The notes under the pieces are model-generated. The model was not told the DNA's origin, made no database searches, and worked only from the letters and a program-made list of their open reading frames with translations. A program made the translations under genes and the position numbers. Shown here in pieces: positions 23,801-37,200 of a stretch of 64,000 bases of DNA. Positions within the stretch are counted from its first letter, which is position 1; each line of letters starts with the position of its first letter. The stretch comes from Chlorokybus atmophyticus (lineage: Eukaryota; Streptophyta; Chlorokybophyceae; Chlorokybales; Chlorokybaceae): NCBI GenBank assembly GCA_009103225.1, contig RHPI01002888.1:41401-105400 (forward strand). Direction: 5' to 3'.

Positions 23801-26800
23801 TATATCAGAGTTTTTAAGTTGAACTCACCTCAATTGAGCGCATGGTTGAGATAAAGGTGGTCAATCAACTTGTTGTATTGCCAGTTTCCATGGCTTGCGG
23901 AGCTCGGGATGCGGTGGTACGGGCTGCCGGCCGTGTCCAACATGGAGATGACGCTGGGCGGGTTGCTGTACACGGGCGTCCCGTTCATCGGGTGGTACGC
24001 GGACACCGAGATCGTGCGGAACCTCAGCGACGAGCGCAGATACAACATGCTCCCCACCATTGCCAAGCAGCTCGGGTACTCCACTACGGAGAACTCTAAC
24101 CTCTGGCGCGACGCCGCGTTGGGTGCGTGACAACAACAACACCTGCAGGCTTTCATGTTGTATTGTGTCATGCTGTTTCATGCGCGTGTTGGCAAGTGGC
24201 CTTGCCTGATGGTTGATGTTGGACTGTTGTTTGTTGTGCAGTGGTCCTCAACCAGGCTATCACGTACAGCTTCCAGCAGGCCAGCACGGGTATGGTAGAC
24301 CACCACACGTTGATGCAACAGTTTTGGGAGTGGCAGAGCAAGGAGAGGATACAGCGCGGCTACTGCCCGGGCAACTGGAAGTGGATCATCCCACCTGTGG
24401 CCGCCTCCACCAGCAAATGCTACCTCGGGCTCAACAAGATGACCGAGTACACTCTCAAGCCCGCGTAAGTGACAAAATATATCTTGCTTGTATGCGTATG
24501 CATATGCATGTGTGCGTGTGCTTGCGAGTGGGCAGGTGAGGGTGCTAGTGTTCATGTGTCTGTGTGCATGCATGCGCGTGCAACAGTGGAACCAATACTA
24601 ATCCTGGTACTTCCCAAAGTTGGACGTTGCTAATTGTTGCCGTAATAGGTATCTGTACGCTCCCGGCTTTGCGTTGTACGCGAAGGAATTTTTTGGTCCG
24701 CGCTGGAACCTCAGCGACGAGCCGTTTAAACCCGCTGTGGCCAACCCGTACGTGATGAAGATGCTCAGCAGGCTCAGGAGCCACTCCACCCACGTGAAGC
24801 CTAGAATCCTTGTCGTGTACGCGACGGTGTCGGGAACAGCTAAGGAATACGCTGTCCGGACCGCAAGGGTAGGAACACCTATTGTTGGGATGTGATAACA
24901 ACGTGCTATATATATAGCACTCACGCTCTGTTGGTTGCATGGCAGAGGCTCAAGACACACTTCCAAGTGCTGACTGTGGATGCTGAGGCCTTCCATGCGG
25001 AAGAGCACCATCCAAAGTTCTTCCACCTGACTCTGGCGCTGACTTCCACGTACGGCTCGGGAGCTCCTCCATCGGCGGCCTTCCGATTCCTCAAGTGGCT
25101 GTCCCTGCAGGTGAGAAGCACACTCTGGTGGTGTTGTTGTGTGTCACGTATATCACCAGCAGATACACGGTATAATACCTGAACAAAGCAACCCACGAAG
25201 TGTACTAGACAAGAAGCACACACTTATTGCTTTCATATTGTAAATTACACAAACTGCCTTTGTCGGTGAGACACACAAACAAACAAGCATATACGTAACG
25301 TAGCACCCAGCCTTGCAACTGTTGCGCAGAAAGAAGACACGTCACTCGCTGGCTGCCGATTCGCTGTATTCGGTGTGGGCAGCAGCGCGTATCCGCGCTT
25401 TTGTGCAGGTACAAAACGAGTATCTAGACAACAGTAACTCTCTCTCACGCGTCAACCGCTACTCGATTTTTGTTGGATGCAATGCTGAAACATGTGGCAT
25501 TATTGTCCCGCAGCTGCGGACACGTTTCATGCTCTACTGTCGGCCACTGGGGCCACCCCTCTGGGTCTTCCCGGCAAGGGCGACGCGCTCAACAGCCGTG
25601 ACGTGACGTACAAAGAGTGGCTCATCAACACGCTGCGGTCCTTCAAAGATCACCTAACGGTGCGTTGGTTGTTATCAACACACAGGGACTCCTCCCTTTG
25701 ACAAGCATCAGCTGCTTCATGCACCCAACTCTTTCAAACTGCGTGCTGCACTGCCAGTTGATACAGGACACTATGGGCATGCTCCCATTGTTACCACAGT
25801 GTTTTGTCACAGTTACTAACGTGTACACTCTGTGACTACAATAAACACTTTACATCATGTCAGTTTGCACATTTTATGGCTACTGTGTTTAATGCCTAGA
25901 AGCATAAGTTGCCGAGCATGCTCCAGATACACAGTATATGTAGGTCGGTACACGACATGTACTGGTACTGAGCTATCTGATCTCGTGGTGCAGAGCGCTC
26001 AGGCGGCTCAGTCGTGCGAGCGTGTGATGGAGGACTTGCTCGTGGAAAACGCCGCGAACTCTTTCCAGCAGCTTTACAACCTCATCCATGTGTCAGGTGC
26101 GTGCTTTTCGCATCATCACATATAGCATACCAGTAGCAGTGAAGGAGGGAGCGTCAGCCCTTGAAAGTCATGAAGCCGCACGCGCACACTCAAATACATA
26201 TACAACTTACAGGAGCCAAGAGACTTGCACCCGACACCCGCTGGCTCACGGCTCCAGTACTGGAGTGCGCAGAAGCCCTTGGAGCACAGGAAGAAGACAA
26301 CAGGCGGTCTGTTTGCATAGTGCGAATCGACCTTTCAGCGCTACCCAGTGCCGTTTACTCACCAGGTATTTGACACTTGCGCTCAAAGCACACGCACACT
26401 TGCAGAAGCATCTTATCTCTTGGTCAGTTGACTGCACAGTGATTTACGCTTGGCCTTGCCAGGTGACCACATTGCCGTGCTGCCCTTGTCAAGTCATCAA
26501 CTCACGCAAGAGGATGTGGAGGAGTTTGCCGGCCATCTCGGCATTGAGAACCTTGACGACGTATTCGACTTGGAGGTATGCAGCAACCACCTCCAAGCTT
26601 CTTTGTATGCACACACCCTTTGATAAACATCAACAAATACTACCCTTGTTGTACACAACTCTTGTCTTGCTCAAACATTGGTTGGTCACTTGCCCAGATT
26701 CTTGATGAGGATGCGGCAACAGAAGTGGGCTTTGGCGGGAAGAAGTACCCGCTGCCGAACACTTTCCGCACGATATTGTTGGACCATGTCGGGTTGCTCA

Positions 26801-29800
26801 ACCCGTTGCCGGCATCGGCGCTGCCAGTGCTCGTACAGTTTGCCGGCGGGGAGGAGGATGCGAGGGAGCTGAACGAGCTCGGCCACAACGAGCAAGCGTT
26901 CCAGACGTGGCAGGAGCACAATCAGGTCCTCATCCGCATGAATTGTGTGCAATAACACACACGCATGCCCTATACATGCCCACTTACTTGCACGCATACA
27001 CATATGCACAGGCACAAGCACACATGCAGGCTGCTGCAAATTGTCAGCAAACACACACACACCTACGCACACATGCAGACACGTGCTCTAGGCATCACTG
27101 TTCACGGTGCTGATTGTTGTTCTGTCATTGATTATCAGGTGCGATGGGTGGATCTTTTCACCGAGTTCCGGTCGCTGTCAGGCAGGCTGCCTCTGGAGGT
27201 GTTTCTGCAGCTCGCTCCCGCATTATATCCGCGGCGCTACTCTATTGCTAGCAGCAACTGGGGCAGGGTGCGTCATGTGCTGCACACACCATATCACACT
27301 TCAAACAAGCTCCAGAGGTTGCTATCATAGTCAACAAGCTGACTTTGCGTGGTTGCATGCAGGAACGATCGGAAGTGCATGCAATGGTTGGTCTCCTCTC
27401 TTATCAGCTGCCGTGCGGCAAATACCGCGAGGGGCAGTGTTCGAGTTATCTGTGCAGTTCTCAACCAGGCGATATCGTGCGATTCAAGCTGGTGAAAGTT
27501 ACTTCCTTCAGGCAAGCACATTGAGGACAACCACGCACACAGGCATACATGTTTGCGCACACACGCGCATACGCATGTGTGCACGCGTGCACACATGTGC
27601 GCACCTACACAAATAGCTATTGCTTGTTTTTAGATGACAATTTGTAGCTCATTATATTGCAAACTGCAGGCAACCGATGAAGCGAATGAGTCCTATGGTG
27701 ATGGTTGCTGCCGGCACTGGCTTCGCGCCCTTCAGGGGTTTCCTTCAACACAGAATAAACCTTGCCAGACAAGCGCCTCTTGGCCCGTGCGTGCTTGTGT
27801 ATGGCTGCCGCACCCCAGCCGATCGCCTTTGCTGGTACGCACATGCACGCACGCACGCACGCACGCACGCACACACACGCGCGCGCACGCGCGCGTGTAA
27901 ATGTATGCACTCGCAGGTGCGTTTTAAGGCATAGGCACATGCATGAGTGCACGTGTGCGCGCCAGCATGCCAGCAGCGTGTACTCATGCTGACATTTTGC
28001 GACGCGCTTTCCCTTGCAGGGATGATGTGGAGACAGCACTGGCCTGCGGGGCTCTCACCAACGCTTTCGTCGCGTACTCTCGCGAACCCGGCAGACGGAA
28101 ACAATACGTCCAAGACGTGATCGCTGGAGTACGTGTTTTGATACTATACTTTGCATTATACTTTGCATCATACTTTGCATTTCTGTTGCATGCCAGTATT
28201 GCGCTCCCTCCCTTACTTCCACTCACAGCAGGAGGGAGACAGGATAAAACATGTCCTAGACCATCCCGACAGCCACATATACATTTGCGGAGACAGCCAC
28301 ATGTCGAGCGCCGTGTCGGCCGCCTTTGCCACACTCATCGGTACAATCGTGCGCATACATCGCATTACCACTTTGCCACACATCACGTGGCGGTCTCGTT
28401 TATAACACGGTTGTGTGATCAGGTTCTGAGGCCATGACCACAATGACACTCAATGGCCGTTTCCATGAAGACGTCTTTGGTGTCGTCCTGCAAACAGCAG
28501 ACCGTGTGCTCGCTGCACGCCAGCTCGCAGCAGACCAGAACGTGCATCGGCCTTTGCTCAAGGCCGCTGTCAACGGCGACGTGGCAGAGGTAACATTGTG
28601 GGGGTCATCACCATCACCATCACCATCAACAACTACATGTCAACTACTGTAACAACAACTATAACAATGTTGACCAATAGCTAGTGTATAACACTACCTG
28701 TGTCCATCCTCCTTCATCATTGTGTGCATCTCCACGCAACAGGTCAGGCGTATGCTCGGGCATGGGAGGGACGTGGCTGCGGTGGACAGCGACGGCAACT
28801 CTCTGCTGCACATTGCGGCGGAGACCGGGTCCCTCGACCTCGTGAACCTGCTTGTCATATCGGGGGCCCCCACGCGCACGATCAACCACTGGAACCTGAC
28901 TCCCGTGGGGCTCGCGCACGTGCGGGGCCAGACCGCCGTGCGCGACGCCATCCTCGCTGCGGGAGGCACCATGGCAAGCGGCATGCACAAGTCGTTCTAC
29001 CCGCTGCACCTCGCCGCCATCGAGGGCACGCCATCAGGTACAACTCGCGATGTAGTGTTCGTGAATTCGTGTTATGCTAATTCATTCATTTTTTTGTTGG
29101 TGTCATGGTGGTGACATGTTGGTATGTTGATCATAGCAACGTTACAGCAATATTGATGTAGTCATGTTGCACTACTGGTCCCATGTTGATTTGATTCATC
29201 AATATACCAACATGACACCAACACTGGGGTCTTCATTCCGATGTGGGAATGAGATGCATGAGGTAACGCCCTGTACACTTGTCGTGCAGATGTCCACAAG
29301 CTGCTTGTGGATGGCGCCGATATCTGGAGTACCGATTATTTTGGCTGCACCGCATTGCACATGGCCGCTGTCACGGGCCAGCTTGCCAACTTGCAAAAGT
29401 TGCTGCAAATGGCGGAGGCTATGACACAGGTGTGTATTCACTTGTTGTGTCCTGGAATGAGTTCGAATGAGAGCTTGATTGCACACGCACACTTGCGCGC
29501 ACGCACACGCATGCACATATGTGCGCATACATACTGACACGTGCATACGCGCTGACTCACACAACCACAAATAAGATGTTGCATCATCCGCAGCTTGGAG
29601 TTGTCAATGTTGTGGACCGACACGGTCACACTGCGTTGGCTGCCGCACTGGCGTTCCAGCAGCACGCTGCGGCCAACGCACTGAAGCATGCCGGCGCTCG
29701 CATCACTGCCTCGAGCACAAACTTCTCGGCATCGTGGCCCAGTCTTTCCCATTGGAGCCCCTCCAACCTTCAGACCATTACGCCCGAGCAGATCATGCGC

Positions 29801-30519
29801 GCACAGTCTTTGTAAGCCAAGTCACCTTTGCTTCGTAATGGCATGCTGTGTGCCACATGTGTGCTCACGCCTTTGTACAACATGACTACGTTTGCGCAGA
29901 TGGGGAGCTATCTCTAGCAACAGCTTCCCGCGCGAGGCCAAGGCTGCCCTGACCAAGACAGGCATTCTTGTGTTCAAGAACCTGTTTGAGATCTCACCGC
30001 GCTTGCTAGAGCTGTTCCCGTTCAAGGACCAGGATGGGCAGCCAATTCTGAAGGTACATAAGACACCCTACAGATTGGGTCTCTTCAAGATGTGCACAAT
30101 TCGATTTCAAGCTGATGGAGCAACAATCTGGCAATGACAGGAGTTGGAAGTGCATGCGCTGAAGGTGATGACAACGCTCGGCACGGTGGTGCAAGGCTTC
30201 AATGATCTGCACACGCTTGTGCCATACCTGAGGGACTTAACACAACGGCATGTCAAGTATGGGGTTCTGCTCGTGCATTATGACATAATTAGCGCCACGC
30301 TCCAACGCACTTTTGAGCAAGCCCTTGGCACGCGCTACACACAGGTACGGCTTCACGGCGTTTATCAGTGTCAATTCCATCAATGTTGTGCACATGCTGA
30401 ATTGGTGTCAAATGTTGGAATGAAGAACTGATATGTGGTTTGATTTGCAGGAGGACAAGGACATATGGATCGCCATCTTTGGTGTAATAGGGGGCATTGC
30501 AAAAGAGGTCTATCAATAG
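20816..30519 (+). CDS. NOS: Nitric oxide synthase fused to ankyrin repeats and a C-terminal globin
   Basis: There are 29 exons: 20816-20885, 21304-21645, 22266-22381, 22474-22542, 22669-22720, 22871-23068, 23319-23581, 23885-24122, 24242-24464, 24649-24868, 24946-25110, 25330-25408, 25514-25659, 25994-26096, 26213-26365, 26463-26575, 26698-26925, 27139-27267, 27363-27511, 27670-27834, 28020-28128, 28229-28340, 28423-28589, 28743-29037, 29290-29429, 29594-29811, 29900-30053, 30141-30344, 30451-30519. They sum to 4,689 nt, 1,562 residues. NOS converts L-arginine, O2 and NADPH to citrulline and NO. Seen: MGQC N-terminus; oxygenase with WRNAPKC (heme-ligand Cys228) and GWYADTEI (substrate Glu412); flavodoxin from about 575 (YATVSGTAKEYA); FAD RYSIASS; NADPH GTGFAPFRGF and HIYICGD; FGVVL end; ankyrins about 1190-1385; globin about 1403-1562. 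Two introns (after 23068 and 27511) use GC donors. The catalytic assignment is secure; the fusion awaits cDNA. Confidence 0.93.
21911..22069. repeat. Nested direct and inverted repeats in NOS intron 2
   Basis: gtgccccaagcacttaatag (from 21929) recurs as a diverged direct copy from 22035 and inverted around 22004-22024. The first copy is itself bracketed by complementary arms (gtttataccctcgacta at 21911-21927 against 21949-21965). The arrangement suggests a folded-back small repeat or nested MITE remnants. Confidence 0.7.
27841..27897. repeat. (CACG)n and (CG/CA)n microsatellite in NOS intron 20
   Basis: Tandem ACGC tetramers pass into CA and CG dinucleotides right after the donor site that follows the NADPH-binding exon. 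Confidence 0.9.
28503..29700 (+). other. Ankyrin-repeat linker of the NOS protein
   Basis: About five ankyrin units lie between the reductase and the globin. Examples are NVHRPLLKAAVNGDVAEVRR, GNSLLHIAAETGSLDLVNLL, SFYPLHLAAIEG...DVHKLLVDGAD, GCTALHMAAVTGQLANLQKL and GHTALAAALAFQQHAAANAL, with typical TxLHxAAxxG cores and about 33-residue spacing. The exon 28423-28589 runs without a break from the reductase C-terminus (EDVFGVVLQTADRV) into the first repeat, so the join is not a splice guess. Ankyrins bind protein partners and form a rigid spacer; here they may position the globin or recruit a target. Confidence 0.88.
29730..30519 (+). other. C-terminal globin domain of the NOS protein
   Basis: Starts near LQTITPEQIMRAQSLWGAIS inside exon 29594-29811 and fills the last three exons, to residue 1562. 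It resembles plant/animal 3-over-3 globins (LFEISPRLLELFPFKD). CD-region Phe residues 1460/1462, a distal E7 His (EVHALKVM, His1477) and a proximal F8 His (RHVKYGVLLVHYD, His1509) are all present, so heme binding is expected. The pattern is closest to non-symbiotic-haemoglobin or neuroglobin-like domains. Such globins can oxidise NO to nitrate, which makes the partner domain significant. Confidence 0.9.
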
Positions 30520-31297
30520 CATGACCTGTGTTGCCCAAGTATTTGACTGGTGTAATGACACATTGTCTGGCATCTTTGCTTCAGTGGTCTTGCATGGTTG
30601 GCGCGTGATATAACCCTATCATTGAGAATTTACTAGACACGAGAAGGGCGCATTTCGCAGATACTATTACTGACCATTGGAGCTGCTGTTCAAAGGCTTG
30701 GAGAAAGGTTTGCGAGCCTTACATCGTGTTTGTATTCTGCTTTGGTGCTGATACCGACCATTGATGAACATGAAGCGCCCAGATCACGGAATGCCTCTTC
30801 GTCACCTGTTACAGGCGGCTTAAGGCCGTTTTCAATGAGTCGCGCCGTGCACACGAGTACATTGGTATCAGCAATAATTCGCTTGTCATCTTCAACTTCG
30901 ACGGAGTCAGTGCCTTTGTAGTCATCACTGGTGATTCACCAGCAGGTCATGGCCCTCAATCATCAACGGTTACGTGTATATGCTAAGCGAGTTGCAAGCT
31001 CATGGGTGGTCTACTGGTTGCATTAACCTCCAAGCTTATCAGGAAATCAGTTCACAGGTTGATACAAGCGCTCGTTAGGTTCAAGAATAGCAGGGCCGGA
31101 CACAGAACGAAACCAAACAAACAATATAACATTTGCTTTACAAGATACTACTGTTCAAGCATATGCTATACATAGGCGCACCGCCACTGACTAATATATG
31201 GGGCTTTCAACTGCGCGGACGGTCACAGACACATACCGCACGTCCAAAAAACATTATGGAGTCGCCGTCACAACTCCTGTTTACAAGCAAGCAGTAC
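30520..31297. other. Convergent intergenic spacer
   Basis: Holds the 3' ends of NOS (plus strand) and limit dextrinase (minus strand). No exon, RNA gene or clear terminator was recognised. Confidence 0.5.
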
Positions 31298-34200
31298 TTA
31301 CTGCTGATTTTCTCTAAGCTTAACAAACACCGCGGTAGTTCGCCCTGGGACAGTGATGGCTCCGTTGTCAAACTTAGCTGTTCGCACGACAGAATCTGCA
31401 GAGTCCTGCTGAATCTCGTGGAGCTTTAACGTCTCATTGTAGAAGTCCTGGTGCCTGAACACGACCTCCCCGGGTCTCGCATTGAAGGCAACCACCACCT
31501 TCTTGTACCTGCATAGGCCGGTGTTCGTTACAACATGCGCACACACGCACACACATGTACGCGCGTGCGGACGCGCTCGAGCACACACATGCACATGCAG
31601 GGCACAATATGTTGCCGTTCAATGTGCTGCTTTTGCACGTACTGTGTGTCGAGTTGGGTCAAGCCAGGAATGCCCTCGTCACCGTCAATGATGCTCATCA
31701 CAATCAGGCCGGGCACTGCAGCTGGGCCAGAGTTCTGGAAGGTAACTCTGGCCTGAATGGCAGGGGCGGTCGGCAGCCGGAAGAGTGGAGAGGACATGCG
31801 GATTGCTAGCATCTGCGTGAATATTAAAGAAAGCTGTATACTAAGCTGAAGTAGAGAAGAACACTGCGGCTTGTGCTTTGTACGACTATCAGGGCTATAA
31901 GCAAGTTACCCAACAATGCCTGCATAGCCTCTTGAAGCTTTATTGTAATCAACATGAGGTGTCTCTCAAAAGCCCAATAGCTGCGTCCGACATACACCAC
32001 GACCTACCTCGCACATGTTGTCCACCGTGGCTTCAATGTGTTCACGGCGAGGCTTAAGGTCTGGGTTTGATAGCAGCTTGCGCATCCTACAAGGTTGGTT
32101 AGGTGTAAGAGGATTAGTACGTCATTGTGGTTGCCTCCGCTAGCGTCCAACTTTACAAGGCCAACAACGAGCTACCATTATCAAAGAAGCAGCTTCATCT
32201 TACCTGTCCCATGAGTTGAAGTTCTTCTCCTTTGGAGGCAGGCCAACGGCAAAGTTGTTGGCCTCATAGCTGAAGTCCAGCTTGTTGAACCAGTCTCCGG
32301 AGTTGTAGCTGTCGCGGTCGAGCGATTTGGATCGCAGCACCTCGTCTCCGGCATGAAAGAATGGCACACCCTGTGACCAGTTTCAATAAGCGATCACGTC
32401 TTCATTACATGTATGTGTGTTCCGTCCAGGTTGATCTGTCTGTACTACCTGAGAAAGTGCAATGATGGAAGTCGCCAGCCAGTTCATGCGCACACGCTCC
32501 TCCAGTGTCACCTCCAGCGGCACCTATTGATTTATGCATGAGGTACATACAGTTGCTCCGACATACACCTTGTAACAGACATGCGGCATGTTGCGTTGAT
32601 ATGTGCGCTATGTTGCTTACCTTCAACATGATGACATCAAAGAGGGTTTCATTGTCATGGGCAGACACATAGTTCACTGTTTCCTCAGGGCTGTTAACCA
32701 TTGCAAGATGTGGTCAGCTGCGACAACAGCAGTATGAAAAGGGGGAATGGATAAAAAGGCTTTGCATTACCTGCCAGCATAGCCACAGGGTGCCCCGCCA
32801 CCCACTTTGACGTCCCAGCAAGTGAGTTCAGAACCATCGCAATTCACGATCACGTAGTCCCGCAGGTTGCCGGCCAGCCCAGCCTAACAGGACAATACCC
32901 AAATAAGTACACCTTGCACAGTGTGTTGGCATATCAAATATGCTGTGCATTGTCATAAGATCACATGAAGGCCTCACCCTGATCCAGTCGGTCTGATACG
33001 CCAGCTTGCGAGCTTCGTGCTCGGCGCCGCCCTGGTCAAAGCCGTTGTTTTGCAGGGAAAGGCCTGTGCAGAATCCTTGCTCCCTGATGTCACCAAAGGG
33101 CGTCCCGCCCGTGGAAGCCTCACGGATGCGATCGTTGAAACTGCAACACAGCAGTTAGTATGTGAAGAGAAGAGCTCATGAAGCAACGCTCAAGCAACCA
33201 TCATGGTCCAGGAATGGATGGGTTGCGTACCTGCCAATGCCTGTGCCAGGCAAGTTGAGCTGTGCTGCGTTCACACCTCTCTGATTGTTGGCTACCTCGC
33301 CAAAGTCCCAGCCCTCGCCATACAGGTAGATGCTTCTGCCATCCACACCATCCTACACAATGGCCAAAACACATTGGCCATGCGCATTGCAAGTTGTTGG
33401 ATGATATGAGACTCCAACGAAATCATGTAGTGCGCATAAAGCATACGCATGCTTACCCCCTCAATAGTTAGACTCTGCAGGCGTTCCTTCGCTTCAACCA
33501 TGGTGCTCTTCATGAGGTGGCCCATAAGATCGAAGCGGAAGCCGTCGATCTTGTAATCCTTGGCCCAGTGGAGGAGGTCGTCCTTGATGAAACGGTCAAA
33601 CATGTAGTGCTCGCTGGCCGTGTTGTTCATGCAGGTGCTGTTCTCGATGTATCCATCCAAGTTGCGGCGCACATAGTAACCGGGCACAAGCTGTGCAAAC
33701 AAAAGCAGAGTTTGGGACACAACCGTTGATGAGAGTTGCAGAATGAGCACACTTGAATCCTTCATGCAGACATATGCAGACACTCTTGCATGTGCGTGAA
33801 TATGCCCATACAGAGCAGTGATCTGATTGTCAAGGCACAACACAGGCAGGGCGATCGAACCTTATCAAAAGTGGAGTAATCGCCATGCGGTCCAGAGCTG
33901 CTCAAGTGGTTGTACACCACGTCCATAATCACGCGCCATCCCATCTTGTTCAAAGCCTGTCCAAGACATACGCAGCTCGAGACATATGCTTGTTGGCTAA
34001 TTGTCTTAGAATGTGGTGAAATCAGCTGCAACTAATGGGTGAGAGACATGCAAGGCTCATGATTAGCTTACCAGAATCATCTTGCGGAACTCAAGGATGC
34101 GAGGGAGACCGTTGGGATCAGTGGCGTAGCTGCCCTCCGGAACACCATAATGCGCAGGGTCATACCTTCGTAGCGCATGCATTTGTCAACAAACAATGTA

Positions 34201-37200
34201 CAAAATCCCCCCAGAAACTCATGCATGTCTGGCAACACCTCTTCTTCCCCAATGAGTACGTTAGTAAGTAGCAAGTACTCACCCCCAGTTGTAGCCATCG
34301 TCATGAGCGATGGTGGCAACAGCGGCCTGCTGCTCCTCTGAATCCGGACCAAACTGCGACAGATCGTTCTCTGAAAACAAGCTCAATCAGTGCGTGTGCT
34401 ACAATGTGTCCTTAACATCCCTCTAACTTCGCAAGCAGACATATGTTCACCTGGTGCCTTCCACATGCTCCTGTTCTCATTGACTGTTGCAAAGTCGAAT
34501 GTCGGCAACAGGTGCACGTGCGTAATGCCATGCTGGGCGAGCCGCCTGAGGTGGTTCACTCCAGAAGAGTCCTGCATGTGCAATTATGAACACTATGACA
34601 CAAGTGTAGCTCTTGCAACATTTGACGTGTTTACAACATGCACACCAACAAGCACACACTAACCTCGGCAGCAAACGCGAGGTAGGTGCCTCTCAGATTC
34701 GGGTCCAAAGACTCATCCATGGCGCTGAAGTCGCGGATGTGAAGCTCATAGATTGCCATGTCATTGGGGCGAGTGAAGGGCGGCTTGACGCTGTTGATTT
34801 CCTCCCAGCCCTCAGGGAAAGTAGATGGATCATTGATGTTCAAGATGTGCGTCCGCTCGCCATTTGCTGACAAGCTGCAGATGCATGCAAATCAGGCACC
34901 TAGTCATGATGGACTTGAGCAACTTGTATGGACAAAAGTACAGTATGTGGCAGACATAAGACGATCGCGTCCCTTGCAAGCAATGGCGTTTACGCAGCTG
35001 ATGCACGACATAATAAGACCTCTTGGCATGCACTTGCGATGCAAGGTTGTGCCAGGATTGCGCATCTTGGCGCACACAGTGACAGTTGCAGATGTGGCAC
35101 ACCTCCGGGAGTAGGGGTCTGTTGCATAGCTGGTTTCCACCTTGTTTGTCCATGGGCAAAACACCTTCACTTCGTACTTGAAGTACCGATTGTGCCAGGT
35201 GGTAGGTCCGACAGCGAACCAAACGCCACCGTTGCGCTGCATCTTGACAGTCTCCATTGGCTCACCGCCTACATCACAGACACCAATTAACAGTAAATGC
35301 TTCAGACTGGCAGTATTTTGCCAAAGGACTTATGCACATTGACAACTGGCACAGCTGCAGGCAATGCTGCTTGCATGGCAACCACAGGAGCACCTGAGGG
35401 CTTGTCGAAGAACTGCACCGCCAGGGCCTGTGCTGTTGGTGCCCAGACCGCCAAAGTAACATTGGTGTCGTTGCAGATGATGCCGAGCTGGCCATCATAC
35501 TTGAAGACATCATCCAAAATGCCTGTACCAAGATTAAGTAAGAAAGCACTGCTTGCAACAACCGGAAATTCTTACAAGAAGATGCACGGAAAGATAGAGT
35601 GAGCCTGCATGTGCTTGGTCACGCCATGACCAGACCAGTGACCATGCCAGTCAACCCACCTGCCAGCTGAACTCCTGTAGCATCCAAAGGCTTGCCGTTC
35701 CTGTCAGCAACACCAAGGGCCAGCTGGCACTTGACCAAGTCCTCGACATCACCGTCTGTAGGGGTGAACGTCAGTGCCGTATAGTCTTTCAGATGAGGCC
35801 ACTTCGCCAGGAGCTTTGATGGAATGCCGGTGTCACTGACCCTGAGCTCCACCTGAAGCAAGGGCATATTAGCTGGTCAAATTCAACTCTTGCATTGTTC
35901 TCTCAAACGACCAGCAGAAGCTCAAGTTGCCTCCACGTACAAGCGCACCTTGCGCTCAGAGTTTGTGATACCCTCCCCAACGATGTCCATGTTGGAGTAG
36001 TAGCAAGAGTGCAGAGTGTACTCCTTGAAAAAGCCATCCGGCGTGCGGTTCTTGCCAGGAACAACGATGACATTTCTTGAAATCCACAGCGCCTGAGCCT
36101 TGTGCAAGTCTCCCTGCACACCGCCATTAGCAAATGACCAACACGCACGACAACCCAATGCAGCACAGTGACTCTGCACTGATAGGATCATGAGTACCTT
36201 TGGCAATGCACTCAAGTCTGGCTCTTGCTGCCAGACCTTCCCACCGCCCATCACCAACCAGTACTCCTGGCTGTCTCCAATTTTCAGCTCTCCCTACAGG
36301 AGACAGTGCATCAACTGTGTCAACGACATGCGCATGCAACGGATGCAATTGTTATGGAAGCAATATACTTGTCATAGAAACTGATGAGGTTGTTGCTGGC
36401 TTATAACAACTAAAAAGGACCTGGCAGTCCTTGTCTTCTCCCTTATGCACCAAGAAACCAAATGAGTCAGCATTTTCCATCAAAGGGACGTCGAAGTAAG
36501 GCCCGAACGCATCTTGACCAGTGGGTTGCAGCGCGCCATCCCAAGACGTTGGTGTGACTACATCACCCCACACATGGAGACCCCATCCTTCATACTCTTC
36601 GTCATCTCTAAACACAAGCAATGCACTCAGTTACAATTGTCAGCTTACTGCTGCATGTTAGCAAGAATGGACACCAGTCGGCAGCAATTACTACCAAACT
36701 TCATTGGCTACCATGGGTGTGCAGCATGTGTGACCAAGGCAATTGTGCAGTGTGCAAACCTGTGGTAGTGAATGCGTGCTGTCAGCGTGGCGGTCTTTGT
36801 TTCTGTCGCCTGCTCAGCGGCTTGAGCAGCACGAACAGTGCGCGGTCCACGACTTGCTGTTGCGCAAGCACCCTTGTTTTGAACCTGTCCGCATAACCAC
36901 CGGTTAACCAATGCAATAAACTGGCATAAGCATAACAGTCATCAAAAAGACCAACTCTAGTAAAAGTAGTATATATGTATGGCTGGAGCACAACTGCATC
37001 ATACATTTTATAAAGTCGCATCGCATGCAGTGGTGCAATGGCACGCAAAACCTTCACAATGCTATTGCTACTGCAACTGTGCGTAAGGCAGCATGCGAAA
37101 TGCAATACTATAGCCACTTGCAATTGTGAACTACTATTGCAGTCGTGACATTGCTATGCAAGGCATGGGGATCAGTTCGAGGGTTGTCACGGGTACTGAT

